Source of the DNA: Desulfobulbaceae bacterium
GTDB taxonomy: Bacteria > Desulfobacterota > Desulfobulbia > Desulfobulbales > Desulfocapsaceae
DNA length: 60,774 nt
Assembly: GCA_003249645.1 (NCBI GenBank)
Contig: QKIH01000023.1
Span: 1 to 60,774 of the forward strand
Reading direction: 5' to 3'
Part shown: positions 1 through 8,616 of the stretch, one piece after another
Numbering within the stretch: the stretch's first letter is position 1
Layout: each line of letters starts with the position of its first letter
Notes under the pieces: generated by a model
The model's database searches: none
Told to the model about the DNA's origin: nothing
What the model saw: the letters and a program-made list of their open reading frames with translations, nothing else
Made by a program: the position numbers and the translations under genes

Positions 1-275
1 GATTGTCTGTGACCGCGTCTGAGCTTGTACCCTTTTGTTCTTTTCTTTTTGAATACGATGACTTTTTTCGCTCTGCCTTGCTCAGCAATCTTGGCAGTAA
101 CCTTCGCACCTTCCAAAGCAGGCTTGCCGATTTTAATCTCGCTGCCGTCTACAACCATAAGAACGTCATTAAGATCGACTGTATCGCCAACATTTCCTTC
201 TATTTTCTCAACACGAAGTTGATCTCCACTTGTGACCTGATACTGTTTGCCACCAGTTCGGATTATTGCGTACAT
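1..275 (-). CDS. rplU: 50S ribosomal protein L21 (3' end off window)
   Basis: Structural protein of the large ribosomal subunit that binds 23S rRNA. The minus-strand frame starts at the ATG at 275 and opens with MYAIIRTGGKQYQV, the family's N-terminal signature, and continues through a basic stretch (KKVIVFKKKRTKGYKLRRGHRQ region) that matches the L21 C-terminal half. About 91 codons are present. The family is usually a little over 100 residues, so only the last ten or so are lost beyond the left edge. In most bacteria rpmA and obg follow rplU, so those are expected to the left. Two good sigma-70-type promoters lie just upstream. The identification is secure; the partial state is only the window edge. 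Confidence 0.95.
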   Translation of the reverse strand, partial: MYAIIRTGGKQYQVTSGDQLRVEKIEGNVGDTVDLNDVLMVVDGSEIKIGKPALEGAKVTAKIAEQGRAKKVIVFKKKRTKGYKLRRGHRQ

Positions 276-309
276 TATATTAACCTCTATATAAGTGTTT
301 ATAAGTAGT

Positions 310-337
310 GTATTACTTAGTCGTCAGAACATGTCAA
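310..337 (-). promoter_or_regulatory. sigma-70-type promoter for rplU, proximal
   Basis: On the minus strand a perfect TTGACA (337-332) is followed after 16 bp by TAATAC (315-310). It ends about 35 bp before the rplU ATG. The match to the housekeeping consensus is seen directly; activity is inferred. Confidence 0.6.
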
Positions 338-364
338 TTTATTCGGTTTAAACAGTAATGTCAA
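336..364 (-). promoter_or_regulatory. sigma-70-type promoter for rplU, distal
   Basis: On the minus strand a perfect TTGACA (364-359) is followed after exactly 17 bp by TAAATT (341-336). This -10 element overlaps the -35 of the proximal promoter, giving a tandem arrangement in front of rplU. The promoter also sits in an inverted repeat, GTCAACT (360-366) with AGTTGAC (384-390). Confidence 0.6.
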
Positions 365-393
365 CTGTTTTTCAATAACATAAAGTTGACACA

Positions 394-439
394 CAAAAAA
401 AAAGCGGCGACCTGCAGAGTCAATCTGCCAATCACCGCT
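394..439 (-). terminator. intrinsic terminator of the AP2-domain gene
   Basis: Reading the minus strand, an outer stem AGCGGTG/CGCCGCT (439-433 with 409-403, one G-U pair) encloses an inner GCAGA/TCTGC stem and is followed by a run of ten T (403-394). It lies 24 bp after the stop of the 463-909 gene. Confidence 0.8.
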
Positions 440-462
440 CCTTTACGAGTTAAAACATAAGC

Positions 463-909
463 TTAGTTTGTGTAACCAAGCCTCTCGCTTTCACGTTCTT
501 TTCTAATCTGACATGCTTTCTCGAAAGCCGCCTTCTTTCCGTGTTTGTTGATGGAAACGGAAGTCTTTCCCTGTTTGCCGAGATCAGTAACCCAGCTGAC
601 TTCATATCTATTCAGCTTTTCATTCAGTCTGACACCGACGACACCGGTCCCTGAATTGGATACGGTAACCATGTGTTTGTTAGTTCTGACCTTGCCGAGT
701 TTCTTCTCGACTTTATCCCGCCAGCTGATTGCTGAAAGAAGGCTTGAATATCTGCCTCCGCATTTCTTATCAGAAAAAAACTTTGAATGTGTCCTGCCGA
801 GATATCTTACCCTGACATACCAGCCATGAGTTCTTTTTGACTCCTGATCAATTCTTGCGATATCTTTGTGCTTCTCTAAAAGTAATTTTTGCTTTTTTAA
901 ATCTTCCAT
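463..909 (-). CDS. AP2-type DNA-binding domain protein
   Basis: A 148-residue basic protein. Residues about 27-72 (HGWYVRVRYLGRTHSKFF, then SSLLSAISWRDKVEKKLGK) and about 86-143 (SGTGVVGVRLNEKLNRYEVSW, GKTSVSINKHGKKAAFEKAC) look like two AP2/ERF-like units: a three-strand sheet around G-V-x-x-x-x-x-x-x-Y-x-V followed by a helix. Bacterial members of this fold often occur in phage- or homing-endonuclease-like proteins, but no nuclease or integrase domain is attached here. It stands alone between rplU and mazG with its own terminator and a plausible promoter, so it is a single-gene unit. The product is probably a sequence-specific DNA binder; the target is unknown. The assignment rests on pattern recognition only. 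Confidence 0.6.
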   Translation of the reverse strand: MEDLKKQKLLLEKHKDIARIDQESKRTHGWYVRVRYLGRTHSKFFSDKKCGGRYSSLLSAISWRDKVEKKLGKVRTNKHMVTVSNSGTGVVGVRLNEKLNRYEVSWVTDLGKQGKTSVSINKHGKKAAFEKACQIRKERESERLGYTN

Positions 910-1005
910 TTTATCCTCATGCGATCTATTTGTACTAACAGTGTGCTACTCTGTGAAAATCATTTGTTCATTAACACACAATTCCTAACAAAACCTACTG
1001 ATACT

Positions 1006-1033
1006 ACTTTAATAGTCAGGCGAAAAATGTCAA
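1006..1033 (-). promoter_or_regulatory. possible promoter for the AP2-domain gene
   Basis: Minus-strand TTGACA (1033-1028), 16 bp spacer, then TAAAGT (1011-1006), about 95 bp before the ATG at 909. The -35 is perfect and the -10 is weak. Confidence 0.35.
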
Positions 1034-1121
1034 CATATTATTTTTTGTTTAACCTTCCATTAACACAGTCGTTTTATCTTTTTCATAAGTAAATATACGT
1101 AGTTCCCACCTAGGTAAAAAT

Positions 1122-1514
1122 ATGCAGAAAAATGAAATAAACATCAATGCGCTTGTAACAATCATTAGGACCCTGCGTTCTGACAACGGATGCCCATGGG
1201 ATAAAAAACAGACACCTGAATCACTGTCCAAATATATAAAAGAAGAAACAACGGAACTTCTAGAAGCAATACAATCAGGCGACACAGATAATCTTTGCGA
1301 AGAACTGGGCGATGTCCTCTACCTTGTAGTTATGCTTTCCGAGATCCATACAGACCGTCAACAGTTTGACCTAAGCGATGTTATCAGATCAATTTCCGAT
1401 AAACTGGTCCGCAGACACCCGCATGTATTCGGCGACGAAGAAGTTACAGACGAGGCAGAACTCAAAGCGCTTTGGGAAAAGATCAAGGCAGAAGAAAAGA
1501 AAAATAAAATTTGA
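1122..1514 (+). CDS. mazG: MazG-type nucleoside triphosphate pyrophosphohydrolase
   Basis: Hydrolyses nucleoside triphosphates to monophosphates and pyrophosphate, a house-cleaning role. The 130-residue product carries the MazG signature: LRSDNGCPWDKKQTPESL near residues 18-35, then the EExxE...E..D metal-binding set (KEETTELLEAI, then CEELGDVLYLVVML), and the usual RRHPHVFGD near residue 96. It is a single-domain form, about half the length of E. coli MazG, which has two such domains. The ATG at 1122 has only a weak ribosome site. The gene is followed by the leader of the S6 operon and may be transcribed on its own. Confidence 0.9.
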   Translation: MQKNEININALVTIIRTLRSDNGCPWDKKQTPESLSKYIKEETTELLEAIQSGDTDNLCEELGDVLYLVVMLSEIHTDRQQFDLSDVIRSISDKLVRRHPHVFGDEEVTDEAELKALWEKIKAEEKKNKI

Positions 1515-1684
1515 CAGTTTCGCCCACTGCCTATATACTAAGAGGTTTCCTAGGCATTATTGCCTATGTATAAACGGTATTGTCTTTTTTAGACATCCTC
1601 TTCGCTCTCTGCACTAGTCATGATAGCGAGGGCCACACAACGGGTTAACACCCAAATTATTTTACGTCCGTGAGGAGGAACTCA

Positions 1685-2086
1685 ATGAGAAGGTATGAAA
1701 CGATCTATATTCTCAGACCAGGTCTTGGTGAGAACGAGATCACTACAATCATCGAAAACACCAACCAGCTTATCAAAGATGTTGATGGTTCCATCATTTC
1801 TTTCCAGAAATGGGGAATGAAAAAGCTTGCTTATCTTATTAAAAAAGAAAGCCAGGGCTTCTACGTCTATTGTGACTACACTGCTACTCCTGAAGTCGTC
1901 GCCGAAATGGAGCGTAAGTTCCGTATTGATGATGCAGTTCTCAAATATCTGACAGTTAAACTTGCTGACTCAATTACTGCCGAGCAGATTGTTGCTGCTG
2001 CTGATGAAGCAGAGGCCAAGCTTGCAGCAAAAGCTCTGGAAGATGAGGAATCTGATTCTGATGATTCCGACGACGAAGAAGAATAA
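1685..2086 (+). CDS. rpsF: 30S ribosomal protein S6
   Basis: Small-subunit protein that pairs with S18. The product begins MRRYETIYILRPGLGE, the standard S6 start, and ends in a long acidic tail (EDEESDSDDSDDEEE) like that seen in many S6 proteins modified by glutamate addition. An upstream in-frame ATG at 1670 is possible, but the strong GAGGAGG site at 1672-1678 lies inside that extension and is well spaced for the ATG at 1685, so I chose 1685. It is the first gene of an rpsF-rpsR-DUF2232-rplI cluster. The 170-base leader could carry the known S6:S18 autoregulatory RNA element. Confidence 0.95.
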   Translation: MRRYETIYILRPGLGENEITTIIENTNQLIKDVDGSIISFQKWGMKKLAYLIKKESQGFYVYCDYTATPEVVAEMERKFRIDDAVLKYLTVKLADSITAEQIVAAADEAEAKLAAKALEDEESDSDDSDDEEE

Positions 2087-2116
2087 TCTTATCTCAATTA
2101 CAGGAGAACAATAGCA

Positions 2117-2362
2117 ATGGCACCTAGAACACAAAAGAAACTTTTTACCCGCAAAAAAGTCTGCCGTTTCTGCGTAGATAAAGACTTAACTATAGATTAC
2201 AAAGATGTTAAAACTCTTCGTAATTTTGTTTCTGAAAGAGGAAAAATCATTCCTCGCAGAATCGTTGGCACCTGTGCAACCCACCAGCGTCAACTTTGTG
2301 AGGCAATTAAAAGAGCACGTCAAATTGCTCTTCTTCCTTACTCAGGAAACACCCAGGGTTAA
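2117..2362 (+). CDS. rpsR: 30S ribosomal protein S18
   Basis: Small-subunit protein that binds S6 and the 16S rRNA platform. The 81-residue product has [48 protein letters not shown] and [13 protein letters not shown], the full S18 pattern. It keeps Cys pairs (CRFC and the GTCATHQ Cys/His), so it looks like the zinc-binding version rather than the cysteine-free paralog. It follows rpsF by 30 bases with an AGGAG site upstream. Confidence 0.96.
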   Translation: MAPRTQKKLFTRKKVCRFCVDKDLTIDYKDVKTLRNFVSERGKIIPRRIVGTCATHQRQLCEAIKRARQIALLPYSGNTQG

Positions 2363-2382
2363 TTAAAAAAGCTCAAGCGGTA

Positions 2383-3339
2383 ATGAACCAGGGAAAAGCC
2401 CCGCTCAATATAAAACAGATAATTCAATTTATCTTTATAGCATTCTGGACTTTCACCCTTCCGGGCGTTGGGTTAACCCTCATATCCTGGATATATTTTC
2501 TCATTCCGCTTCTGGTTTTTGTATATTTACAAAAATTTGGACTGAATACGGGAAATAAGCTTGTCATCATTGCATTCATTTTAAGTCTGCTGACAAGCCT
2601 AATAATTGGATCAACGTATTCACAACTGTTCGTTTTAACTCTCATTCCGCTTGGTTACATGCTGAATTTTTCAGCATCCAGGAATGAGACACCAGCTTCT
2701 GCTGGATTTAAAGGAGTCTTGATTCAGGGCTTCTGCTGGCTTGCTTACGGCTTTATCATATCAGCCCTACATGGAAAATCTCTCCATACTGAGCTGATAA
2801 CAAGTTTTACCAATGGTGTAGACGAAGCCATAAGCCAATACAGAACGAGTGATAGTATCCCGGCGGATACTTTAGCTGCATTAGAACAGACATTTTATCA
2901 GCTGAAGACCACCTTGCCGCTTATATTTCCTTCGTTTGTTGTCAGCAGTGTTATTGTACTGGTCATTTTCTCCATGGTCGGAGGCAGTATCATACTCCAA
3001 AAGTATGGTACCAGTACCGGTTGGAAGCCGTTTTCACAATGGCAACTGCCGGACAGAGCCATCTGGTTTGTTATCCTGGCCGCCGGTATTACACTGGCAG
3101 ATATACCTTCCAGAATAGCTGGTATAAATCTGCTTATAATTGGAGCCGTTATTTATTGTATACAGGGTTTGTCAATATTTTCATTTTTTGTCAATAAATG
3201 GCGACTTCCCCGTTTTTTTAAGACGGTGTTATATATAACTGTTATTTTTCAATCTTTTGGTACAGCCCTGCTCTTGACTCTTGGGCTTTCCAGTGTGTGG
3301 ATTGACTACAGGAATTTCGGTAAAAAAGCAGAAGAATAA
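2383..3339 (+). CDS. DUF2232 (YybS-like) integral membrane protein
   Basis: A 318-residue, strongly hydrophobic protein with about eight membrane segments. A gene of this family commonly sits between rpsR and rplI in deltaproteobacteria and some Firmicutes, and the position here (20 bp after rpsR, about 50 bp before rplI) is the main support for the family name. No catalytic motif is visible. The function is unknown; related multi-pass proteins have been compared with ECF-transporter-like S components, but that is not shown here. Confidence 0.75.
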   Translation: MNQGKAPLNIKQIIQFIFIAFWTFTLPGVGLTLISWIYFLIPLLVFVYLQKFGLNTGNKLVIIAFILSLLTSLIIGSTYSQLFVLTLIPLGYMLNFSASRNETPASAGFKGVLIQGFCWLAYGFIISALHGKSLHTELITSFTNGVDEAISQYRTSDSIPADTLAALEQTFYQLKTTLPLIFPSFVVSSVIVLVIFSMVGGSIILQKYGTSTGWKPFSQWQLPDRAIWFVILAAGITLADIPSRIAGINLLIIGAVIYCIQGLSIFSFFVNKWRLPRFFKTVLYITVIFQSFGTALLLTLGLSSVWIDYRNFGKKAEE

Positions 3340-3391
3340 AAAACGAAACGTTTTTGAAGACGTATAGACCATAGCACTTAAGGAGTCGACA

Positions 3392-3844
3392 ATGGAACTC
3401 ATATTAAAAGAAACTATTAACACCCTCGGTCAGATCGGGGATGTGGTCACCGTAAAGGACGGTTACGGTAGAAACTATCTTCTTCCTCAAGGTAAAGCAG
3501 TACTTGCCACCAAAGCAAGCCTTGAAGAACTCGAAAAAAATAAAGCTGAGATAGCAGCAAAAGTTGCCGAAGAGACAAAAATTGCAGAAGGCATCGGCAA
3601 AAAGATCAGCGGCAACACCATTACCATCGAGCAGCTTGCTGGTGATGACGGTCGTCTTTTCGGTTCTGTTACCACTGCAGATATCGCTGAAAAAATCTGC
3701 GCACTCGGTATTGAAATCGATAAGCGTCAGGTTGTACTTACCGATCCTATCAAGGCTGTTGGTGAATACGAAGTTGAGATAAAAGTAGGCTACAGCGTTA
3801 CTGCAGAAGTCAAAGTTGTAGTAGTTGCTGCCGGAAAGGAATAA
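3392..3844 (+). CDS. rplI: 50S ribosomal protein L9
   Basis: Large-subunit protein bound near the L1 stalk. The 150-residue product starts MELILKETINTLGQIGDVVTVKDGYGRNYLLPQGKA, the highly conserved L9 N-domain. It has the long linking helix (LEELEKNKAEIAAKVAEE) and a C-domain with GRLFGSVTTADIAE and VGEYEVEIKVG. Length is normal. An AAGGAG site precedes the ATG. Two hairpins follow, the second a strong terminator, so it probably ends the S6 operon. Confidence 0.97.
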   Translation: MELILKETINTLGQIGDVVTVKDGYGRNYLLPQGKAVLATKASLEELEKNKAEIAAKVAEETKIAEGIGKKISGNTITIEQLAGDDGRLFGSVTTADIAEKICALGIEIDKRQVVLTDPIKAVGEYEVEIKVGYSVTAEVKVVVVAAGKE

Positions 3845-3870
3845 GAAGCTTCCTGCATATAAATCCTCTC

Positions 3871-3897
3871 TCAAACACAACTAAATGTTGTGTTTGA
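3871..3897 (+). other. hairpin after rplI
   Basis: Perfect 11-bp stem TCAAACACAAC/GTTGTGTTTGA with a 5-base loop, with no T run. It lies 22 bp before the true terminator and could protect the 3' end of the ribosomal protein mRNA. Confidence 0.5.
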
Positions 3898-3918
3898 ATG
3901 ACGATTGTTGTACTGATT

Positions 3919-3957
3919 ACACACCTTGGGAGGTATCTTCCAAGGTGTGTTTTTTTT
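3919..3957 (+). terminator. intrinsic terminator of the rpsF-rplI operon
   Basis: Perfect 11-bp stem ACACACCTTGG (3919-3929) with CCAAGGTGTGT (3940-3950), a 10-base loop, then seven further T. dnaB starts 35 bp later. Confidence 0.92.
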
Positions 3958-3992
3958 AGATCATCCCGCAGTGCTTTCTTGATTACATTGGC

Positions 3993-5429
3993 ATGAAGCC
4001 AGTTATCGCTAAACCCGTTTCGTCTACTATACTGATGAGTTTCGAATCTGCATTAGCCACGAGCCAATCGTCAACAATAGTCAAAAAAATTCCACCGCAA
4101 AACCTTGAAGCGGAGCAGTCAATTCTCGGCTCTCTTCTCCTCAATGATTCCGGATTCGGTGTTGTGCTGGAAATTGTTAAAACTGAAGACTTTTATACCC
4201 GTTCTCATCGTCTCATATTTGATGCTCTCATCGAGCTTTTTCAAAAAAATGAACCTCAGGATCTGATTACCGTCACCAGTGTTCTCAAGGATAAAAACCA
4301 GCTCGAGGAAGTTGGCGGAGCCTCTTATCTTGCCACCCTTACATCTATAGTTCCAGTCACCAGCAATGTCGCCAGCTACGCGAAAATTGTTCGGCAGAAA
4401 TCCATTTTACGGAACCTGATTGAGGTTAACTCGGATATCGCCAACCGTTGCTATGAAGAGCAGGGAGACATCGATCAGCTTGTTGACGAAGCGGAGCAGG
4501 CCATTTTTGAAATTGCCGGCTCCAAAGGCGGAGCCAATTTCACGCCTATTAAACAGATTGTCCCCGCTGCATTTAAAAAGGTTGAAGAACTTTTTAAGCG
4601 AAAGGAACTCATCACCGGCGTCCCTACCGGCTACAATGAAATTGATAAAATGACTGCCGGACTTCAACCCTCTGATCTCATCATTCTCGCTGCCCGTCCC
4701 TCTATGGGTAAAACATCCTTTGCAATGAATATTGCCCAGCATGCAGCTATAGTTGAAAACACCGGCGTTGCAGTATTCAGCCTTGAGATGTCTAAAGAAC
4801 AGCTCGTCATGAGATTGCTGAGTTCAGTCGGAAGAATCGACTCCCAACGTATTCGTACAGGTAAACTGCACGAGGAGGACTGGCCGAAACTCTCAAGAGC
4901 GGTAGGCATGCTGTCAGAGGCGCCTATTTACATCGATGACACACCGGCTATCTCTGTTCTCGACATGAGAGCAAAAGTCCGCAGACTTGCTGCCCAGCAC
5001 GATATAGGGCTCATTGTTGTTGATTATCTCCAACTCATGCGCGGCAGGTCAACAACAGAGAACAGGACGCAGGAAATCAGTGAAATTTCACGTTCTCTCA
5101 AAGCATTGGCTAAAGAACATAATGTTCCTGTCATTGCGCTATCCCAGCTTAACCGAGGTCTTGAAAGCCGTACAGACAAAAGGCCTATGATGTCTGACTT
5201 GCGTGAATCAGGGGCGATCGAACAGGATGCTGATATTATTACCTTCATCTATCGCGATGAGGTATACAACAAGGCAGAAGACAACCCGAATAGAGGGATA
5301 GCCGAAATCATTATCGGAAAGCAGAGAAACGGTCCTACAGGCACGGCAAAGCTCTATTTCATCAAAGAATTTACCATGTTTGAAAATTTTTCCAGTTTCG
5401 ATGACCCGGCTTATATTCCGGGTGAATAA
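3993..5429 (+). CDS. dnaB: replicative DNA helicase DnaB
   Basis: Hexameric 5'-3' helicase that unwinds DNA at the replication fork. The 478-residue product has the N-terminal primase-binding domain (IPPQNLEAEQSILGSLL at about residue 33), the linker helix, and the RecA-like domain with Walker A ARPSMGKTSFAMNIAQ, an acidic VVDYLQLM Walker B, SQLNRGLE and the LRESGAIEQDAD motif. There is no intein. The start is uncertain: neither the ATG at 3993 nor that at 4035 has a clear ribosome site, and the first 30 residues are not conserved. It is placed directly after the rplI terminator, as in many bacteria. Confidence 0.96.
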   Translation: MKPVIAKPVSSTILMSFESALATSQSSTIVKKIPPQNLEAEQSILGSLLLNDSGFGVVLEIVKTEDFYTRSHRLIFDALIELFQKNEPQDLITVTSVLKDKNQLEEVGGASYLATLTSIVPVTSNVASYAKIVRQKSILRNLIEVNSDIANRCYEEQGDIDQLVDEAEQAIFEIAGSKGGANFTPIKQIVPAAFKKVEELFKRKELITGVPTGYNEIDKMTAGLQPSDLIILAARPSMGKTSFAMNIAQHAAIVENTGVAVFSLEMSKEQLVMRLLSSVGRIDSQRIRTGKLHEEDWPKLSRAVGMLSEAPIYIDDTPAISVLDMRAKVRRLAAQHDIGLIVVDYLQLMRGRSTTENRTQEISEISRSLKALAKEHNVPVIALSQLNRGLESRTDKRPMMSDLRESGAIEQDADIITFIYRDEVYNKAEDNPNRGIAEIIIGKQRNGPTGTAKLYFIKEFTMFENFSSFDDPAYIPGE

Positions 5430-5462
5430 ATGCAAGTATAACCTAGTGTTAGAGGAATCAAT

Positions 5463-7955
5463 ATGAGCAGTGAAGCACCGTTAAACGATCGTTATGATTT
5501 TCAGGCCATTGAAAAGAAATGGCAGGATACATGGATATCCGAAAAAACATACAAAACCACTGAAGATGAGAGCAAAGAGAAATATTATGTTCTTGAAATG
5601 TTTCCCTACCCCTCCGGCCGCATCCATATGGGCCATGTACGGAATTATTCAATCGGTGATGTCGTTGCCCGCTATAAACGTTTAAGAGGCTTTAATGTTC
5701 TTCATCCCATGGGCTGGGATGCCTTCGGTATGCCGGCTGAAAATGCTGCGATTAAAAACAATTCGCATCCTGCAGTCTGGACCTATGACAACATAGACTA
5801 CATGAGAAACCAGCTTGGTCAGCTTGGTCTTTCATATGACTGGGACAGAGAAATAGCAACCTGCAACCCGAAATACTATAAATGGGAGCAGAAACTCTTT
5901 ATTGAAATGTTCAATAAAGGTTTGGTTTACCAAAAGAAAACCACCGTTAACTGGTGCAACACCTGTCAGACCGTTCTTGCCAACGAACAGGTTATCGATG
6001 GTGCATGCTGGCGTTGCGATGAACTTGTTCAACCTAAGGAGATGAGAGGCTGGTTCTTTAAAATAACAGATTATGCAGAAGAACTGCTTCAGGATCTTGA
6101 CAAACTCAGCGGATGGCCTGAGAAAGTGGTCACCATGCAGCGCAACTGGATAGGAAAATCAACCGGCCTGGCATGCGATTTCAAGGTTGACGGTCTTGAT
6201 GAAAATATTCGAATCTTCACCACCAGGCCAGATACTATTTTCGGCGTCACCTTCATGTCTATTGCAGCCGAGCATCCGCTGCTTGAGAAACTGGTTGCCG
6301 GAACCGACAGAGAACAAGAGGTTCTTGATTTTGCCAACCAGATAAAAGTTGAAAAACAGCAGCGCAACATCGAGGAAGAGGTTGTTAAGAAAGGCATCTT
6401 TACCGGACGCTACTGTATCAATCCCTTTAATGGTGAAAAAGTTCCAGTTTATGTCGCCAATTTCGTCCTGGTAGAATACGGTACCGGTGCTGTTATGGCT
6501 GTTCCGGCTCACGATCAGAGGGATTTTGAATTTGCCCGCCAATACGATCTGCCAATCACTCCTGTGGTTATTCCCGAAGGGACTGATCTTGTTGCAGATA
6601 AAATGACTGAAGCCTCTACTGCTGCCGGTGTCCTGAAAAACTCAGGCAATTTTACCGGGCTTGATTCAGAAGACGCGAAAACCAAGATCATTGCTCACGC
6701 CAAAGAAAACGGCTTCGGTGACGCCCATATCACCTTCCGGCTGCGTGACTGGGGTATATCACGCCAGCGTTACTGGGGAGCACCTATTCCAATGATCTAT
6801 TGTGACAGTTGCGGTGTTGTCCCTGAAAAACTTGAAAACCTGCCTGTGGTCCTCCCGGAAGACAAAGAAAGCCAGCAGAGTAGCTGTGCGCCGCTTCATC
6901 AACGTCCATCATTCATTGAAACAACTTGCCCCTGTTGTGGCAAACCAGCCAGGCGTGAAACTGACACCATGGATACCTTTGTTGAGTCATCATGGTATTT
7001 TGCTCGTTACACCTCGCCACGCAATGAGGAGGCCATTCTCGATGAGAAGGCTTCAAAATACTGGCTTGCAGTCGATCAGTATATCGGTGGAGTTGAGCAT
7101 GCAATTCTTCACCTCCTCTATTCCAGATTTTTTGTCAAGATTCTGCGTGATCTCGGCTATCTTGAGATTGACGAGCCGTTTACCAATCTGCTTACCCAGG
7201 GAATGGTCATCAAAGATGGTTCCAAGATGTCAAAATCAAAAGGCAATGTCGTTGACCCCAACGACCTCATACAGGAATACGGCGCAGATACGGTAAGACT
7301 TTTCAGTCTCTTTGCCGCTCCTCCACAGAAAGACCTTGAATGGAACTCGAAAGGCGTAGAGGGCTCGTCAAGATTCATCAACCGACTCTATCGTTTCGGT
7401 GTGAGCAATAAAGAGCTGATTGCATCATCTTCCGACTCAATTGAATCAGAACTGGAAGGTATCAGCAGAGACATACACCGCAAGACGCACCAGACAATCA
7501 AGCGTGTCACTGAAAATATTGAAAACAATTTCCATTTCAACACTGCCATCTCAGCAGCGATGGAGCTTTTCAATATGCTCTCTTCTGCAACTGACAAACA
7601 GGAGGAAGTTGCACCTGAGGTAATCTCCAGTGCATATAAAACCATGCTTATTCTCCTTTCACCGATGATTCCGCATTTTACCAGTGAAATGTGGCAGATT
7701 ATAGGTAATAAAGAGTCTATTGAAAATGAACCATGGCCGGAGTTTGACCAGGAGGCAGCCAAAGAAGATCTGCTGACCATTGTTGTTCAGGTAAACGGCA
7801 AGGTTCGAGCCCGACTTAATGTCCCGGCAGATATTGAAGACGAGCCGTTAAAGGAAATGAGCTGTGAAGATGAAGGTGTGAAAAAATTTATCGATGGAAA
7901 ATCAATAAGAAAGATAATTGTGATTAAGAAGAAACTTGTCAATATCGTTGTTTGA
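5463..7955 (+). CDS. leuS: leucyl-tRNA synthetase
   Basis: Class I synthetase that charges tRNA-Leu. The 830-residue product has the HIGH-type motif (PYPSGRIHMGHVRNYSIGD near residue 50), an editing CP1 domain with the TTRPDTIFGVTF threonine-rich motif and GTGAVMAVPAHDQRDFEFA, a zinc-like cysteine set (CDSCGVVPEKL, CPCCGKPARRETDTMDTF), the KMSKS loop (GSKMSKSKGNVVDP), and the C-terminal domain. Length is normal for a bacterial alpha-type enzyme. A good AGAGGA site precedes the ATG. It lies 33 bp after dnaB and is followed by lptE, an order common in proteobacteria. Confidence 0.97.
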   Translation: MSSEAPLNDRYDFQAIEKKWQDTWISEKTYKTTEDESKEKYYVLEMFPYPSGRIHMGHVRNYSIGDVVARYKRLRGFNVLHPMGWDAFGMPAENAAIKNNSHPAVWTYDNIDYMRNQLGQLGLSYDWDREIATCNPKYYKWEQKLFIEMFNKGLVYQKKTTVNWCNTCQTVLANEQVIDGACWRCDELVQPKEMRGWFFKITDYAEELLQDLDKLSGWPEKVVTMQRNWIGKSTGLACDFKVDGLDENIRIFTTRPDTIFGVTFMSIAAEHPLLEKLVAGTDREQEVLDFANQIKVEKQQRNIEEEVVKKGIFTGRYCINPFNGEKVPVYVANFVLVEYGTGAVMAVPAHDQRDFEFARQYDLPITPVVIPEGTDLVADKMTEASTAAGVLKNSGNFTGLDSEDAKTKIIAHAKENGFGDAHITFRLRDWGISRQRYWGAPIPMIYCDSCGVVPEKLENLPVVLPEDKESQQSSCAPLHQRPSFIETTCPCCGKPARRETDTMDTFVESSWYFARYTSPRNEEAILDEKASKYWLAVDQYIGGVEHAILHLLYSRFFVKILRDLGYLEIDEPFTNLLTQGMVIKDGSKMSKSKGNVVDPNDLIQEYGADTVRLFSLFAAPPQKDLEWNSKGVEGSSRFINRLYRFGVSNKELIASSSDSIESELEGISRDIHRKTHQTIKRVTENIENNFHFNTAISAAMELFNMLSSATDKQEEVAPEVISSAYKTMLILLSPMIPHFTSEMWQIIGNKESIENEPWPEFDQEAAKEDLLTIVVQVNGKVRARLNVPADIEDEPLKEMSCEDEGVKKFIDGKSIRKIIVIKKKLVNIVV

Positions 7956-8035
7956 TACTACAATGTTTTTTCACCTGATATCAAATAGTAACATTAAATT
8001 GAGTTGATCAGAAAGGACTGAAAGGAGAACTCCAA

Positions 8036-8560
8036 TTGAAAAAATTTACTTACATATTGCCGTTACTTTTGCTTTCTGCCCTTGTGTTTTCCGGGTGTGG
8101 ATACAGAAATCCCAATGTTTATACTGGTCCTGAGAAGACTATTTATATTACGACCTGGAACAACCGAACAAACGTTCTGAGTCTTGATATCGATATCTAC
8201 AAATCTCTTGTTAAATGGTTTCAGAAATCAGGAAAAATTAACGTGACCAACAAACGAGAAGGCTCCGATTTGATTCTCGCAGGAGAAATCCTGTCAATAG
8301 ATCAGCCAAGTTTGTCATACGGTGCAAAGCAAGCTGCAACCGAGGTTAAACTCAAACTGAAAATTCGATATATTGTTAAAGATCTCCATACCGGTAAAGT
8401 TGTTCTTGAAGTTCCTTCTGAACTGTGGACAGAAGATTATCTTGTTGGAAGTACATCAACTGAAACAAGTGACAACGAAAGTGAAGCACTTGACACTATT
8501 ATTGATGATCTTTCCCAGAAAATCTATCGCGCAGCCATTAAAGAGCTGACCAAAGAATAA
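8036..8560 (+). CDS. lptE: LPS-assembly lipoprotein LptE
   Basis: Outer-membrane lipoprotein that plugs the LptD barrel during delivery of lipopolysaccharide to the cell surface. The N-terminus is a lipoprotein signal, with a hydrophobic core followed by LVFSGCGYR (Cys at residue 21). The rest is low in identity but has the LptE pattern: an early I-x-I-x-x-W-x-N-x-T segment and a C-terminal helix (ALDTIIDDLSQKIYRAAIKEL). The start codon is TTG at 8036 with an AAAGGAG site at the right distance; no ATG fits better. The position directly after leuS supports the name. kdsB elsewhere in the window confirms LPS synthesis. Confidence 0.85.
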   Translation: MKKFTYILPLLLLSALVFSGCGYRNPNVYTGPEKTIYITTWNNRTNVLSLDIDIYKSLVKWFQKSGKINVTNKREGSDLILAGEILSIDQPSLSYGAKQAATEVKLKLKIRYIVKDLHTGKVVLEVPSELWTEDYLVGSTSTETSDNESEALDTIIDDLSQKIYRAAIKELTKE

Positions 8561-8581
8561 TCTGCATCCTGCTTAACTTCC

Positions 8582-8616
8582 AGCCGGGTCTCTTACGAGA
8601 GATTCGGCTTTTTTTT
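8582..8616 (+). terminator. intrinsic terminator ending at the dusB start codon
   Basis: A continuous 12-bp stem, AGCCGGGTCTCT (8582-8593) with AGAGATTCGGCT (8598-8609), two G-U pairs, a 4-base loop, and eight T (8609-8616). The next base begins the ATG of dusB. It ends the leuS-lptE transcript. Confidence 0.88.

Noticed and set aside
3871..3957. Twin hairpins after rplI considered as a riboswitch for dnaB
   Set aside because: The second is a plain terminator and no alternative pairing between the two stems is apparent.
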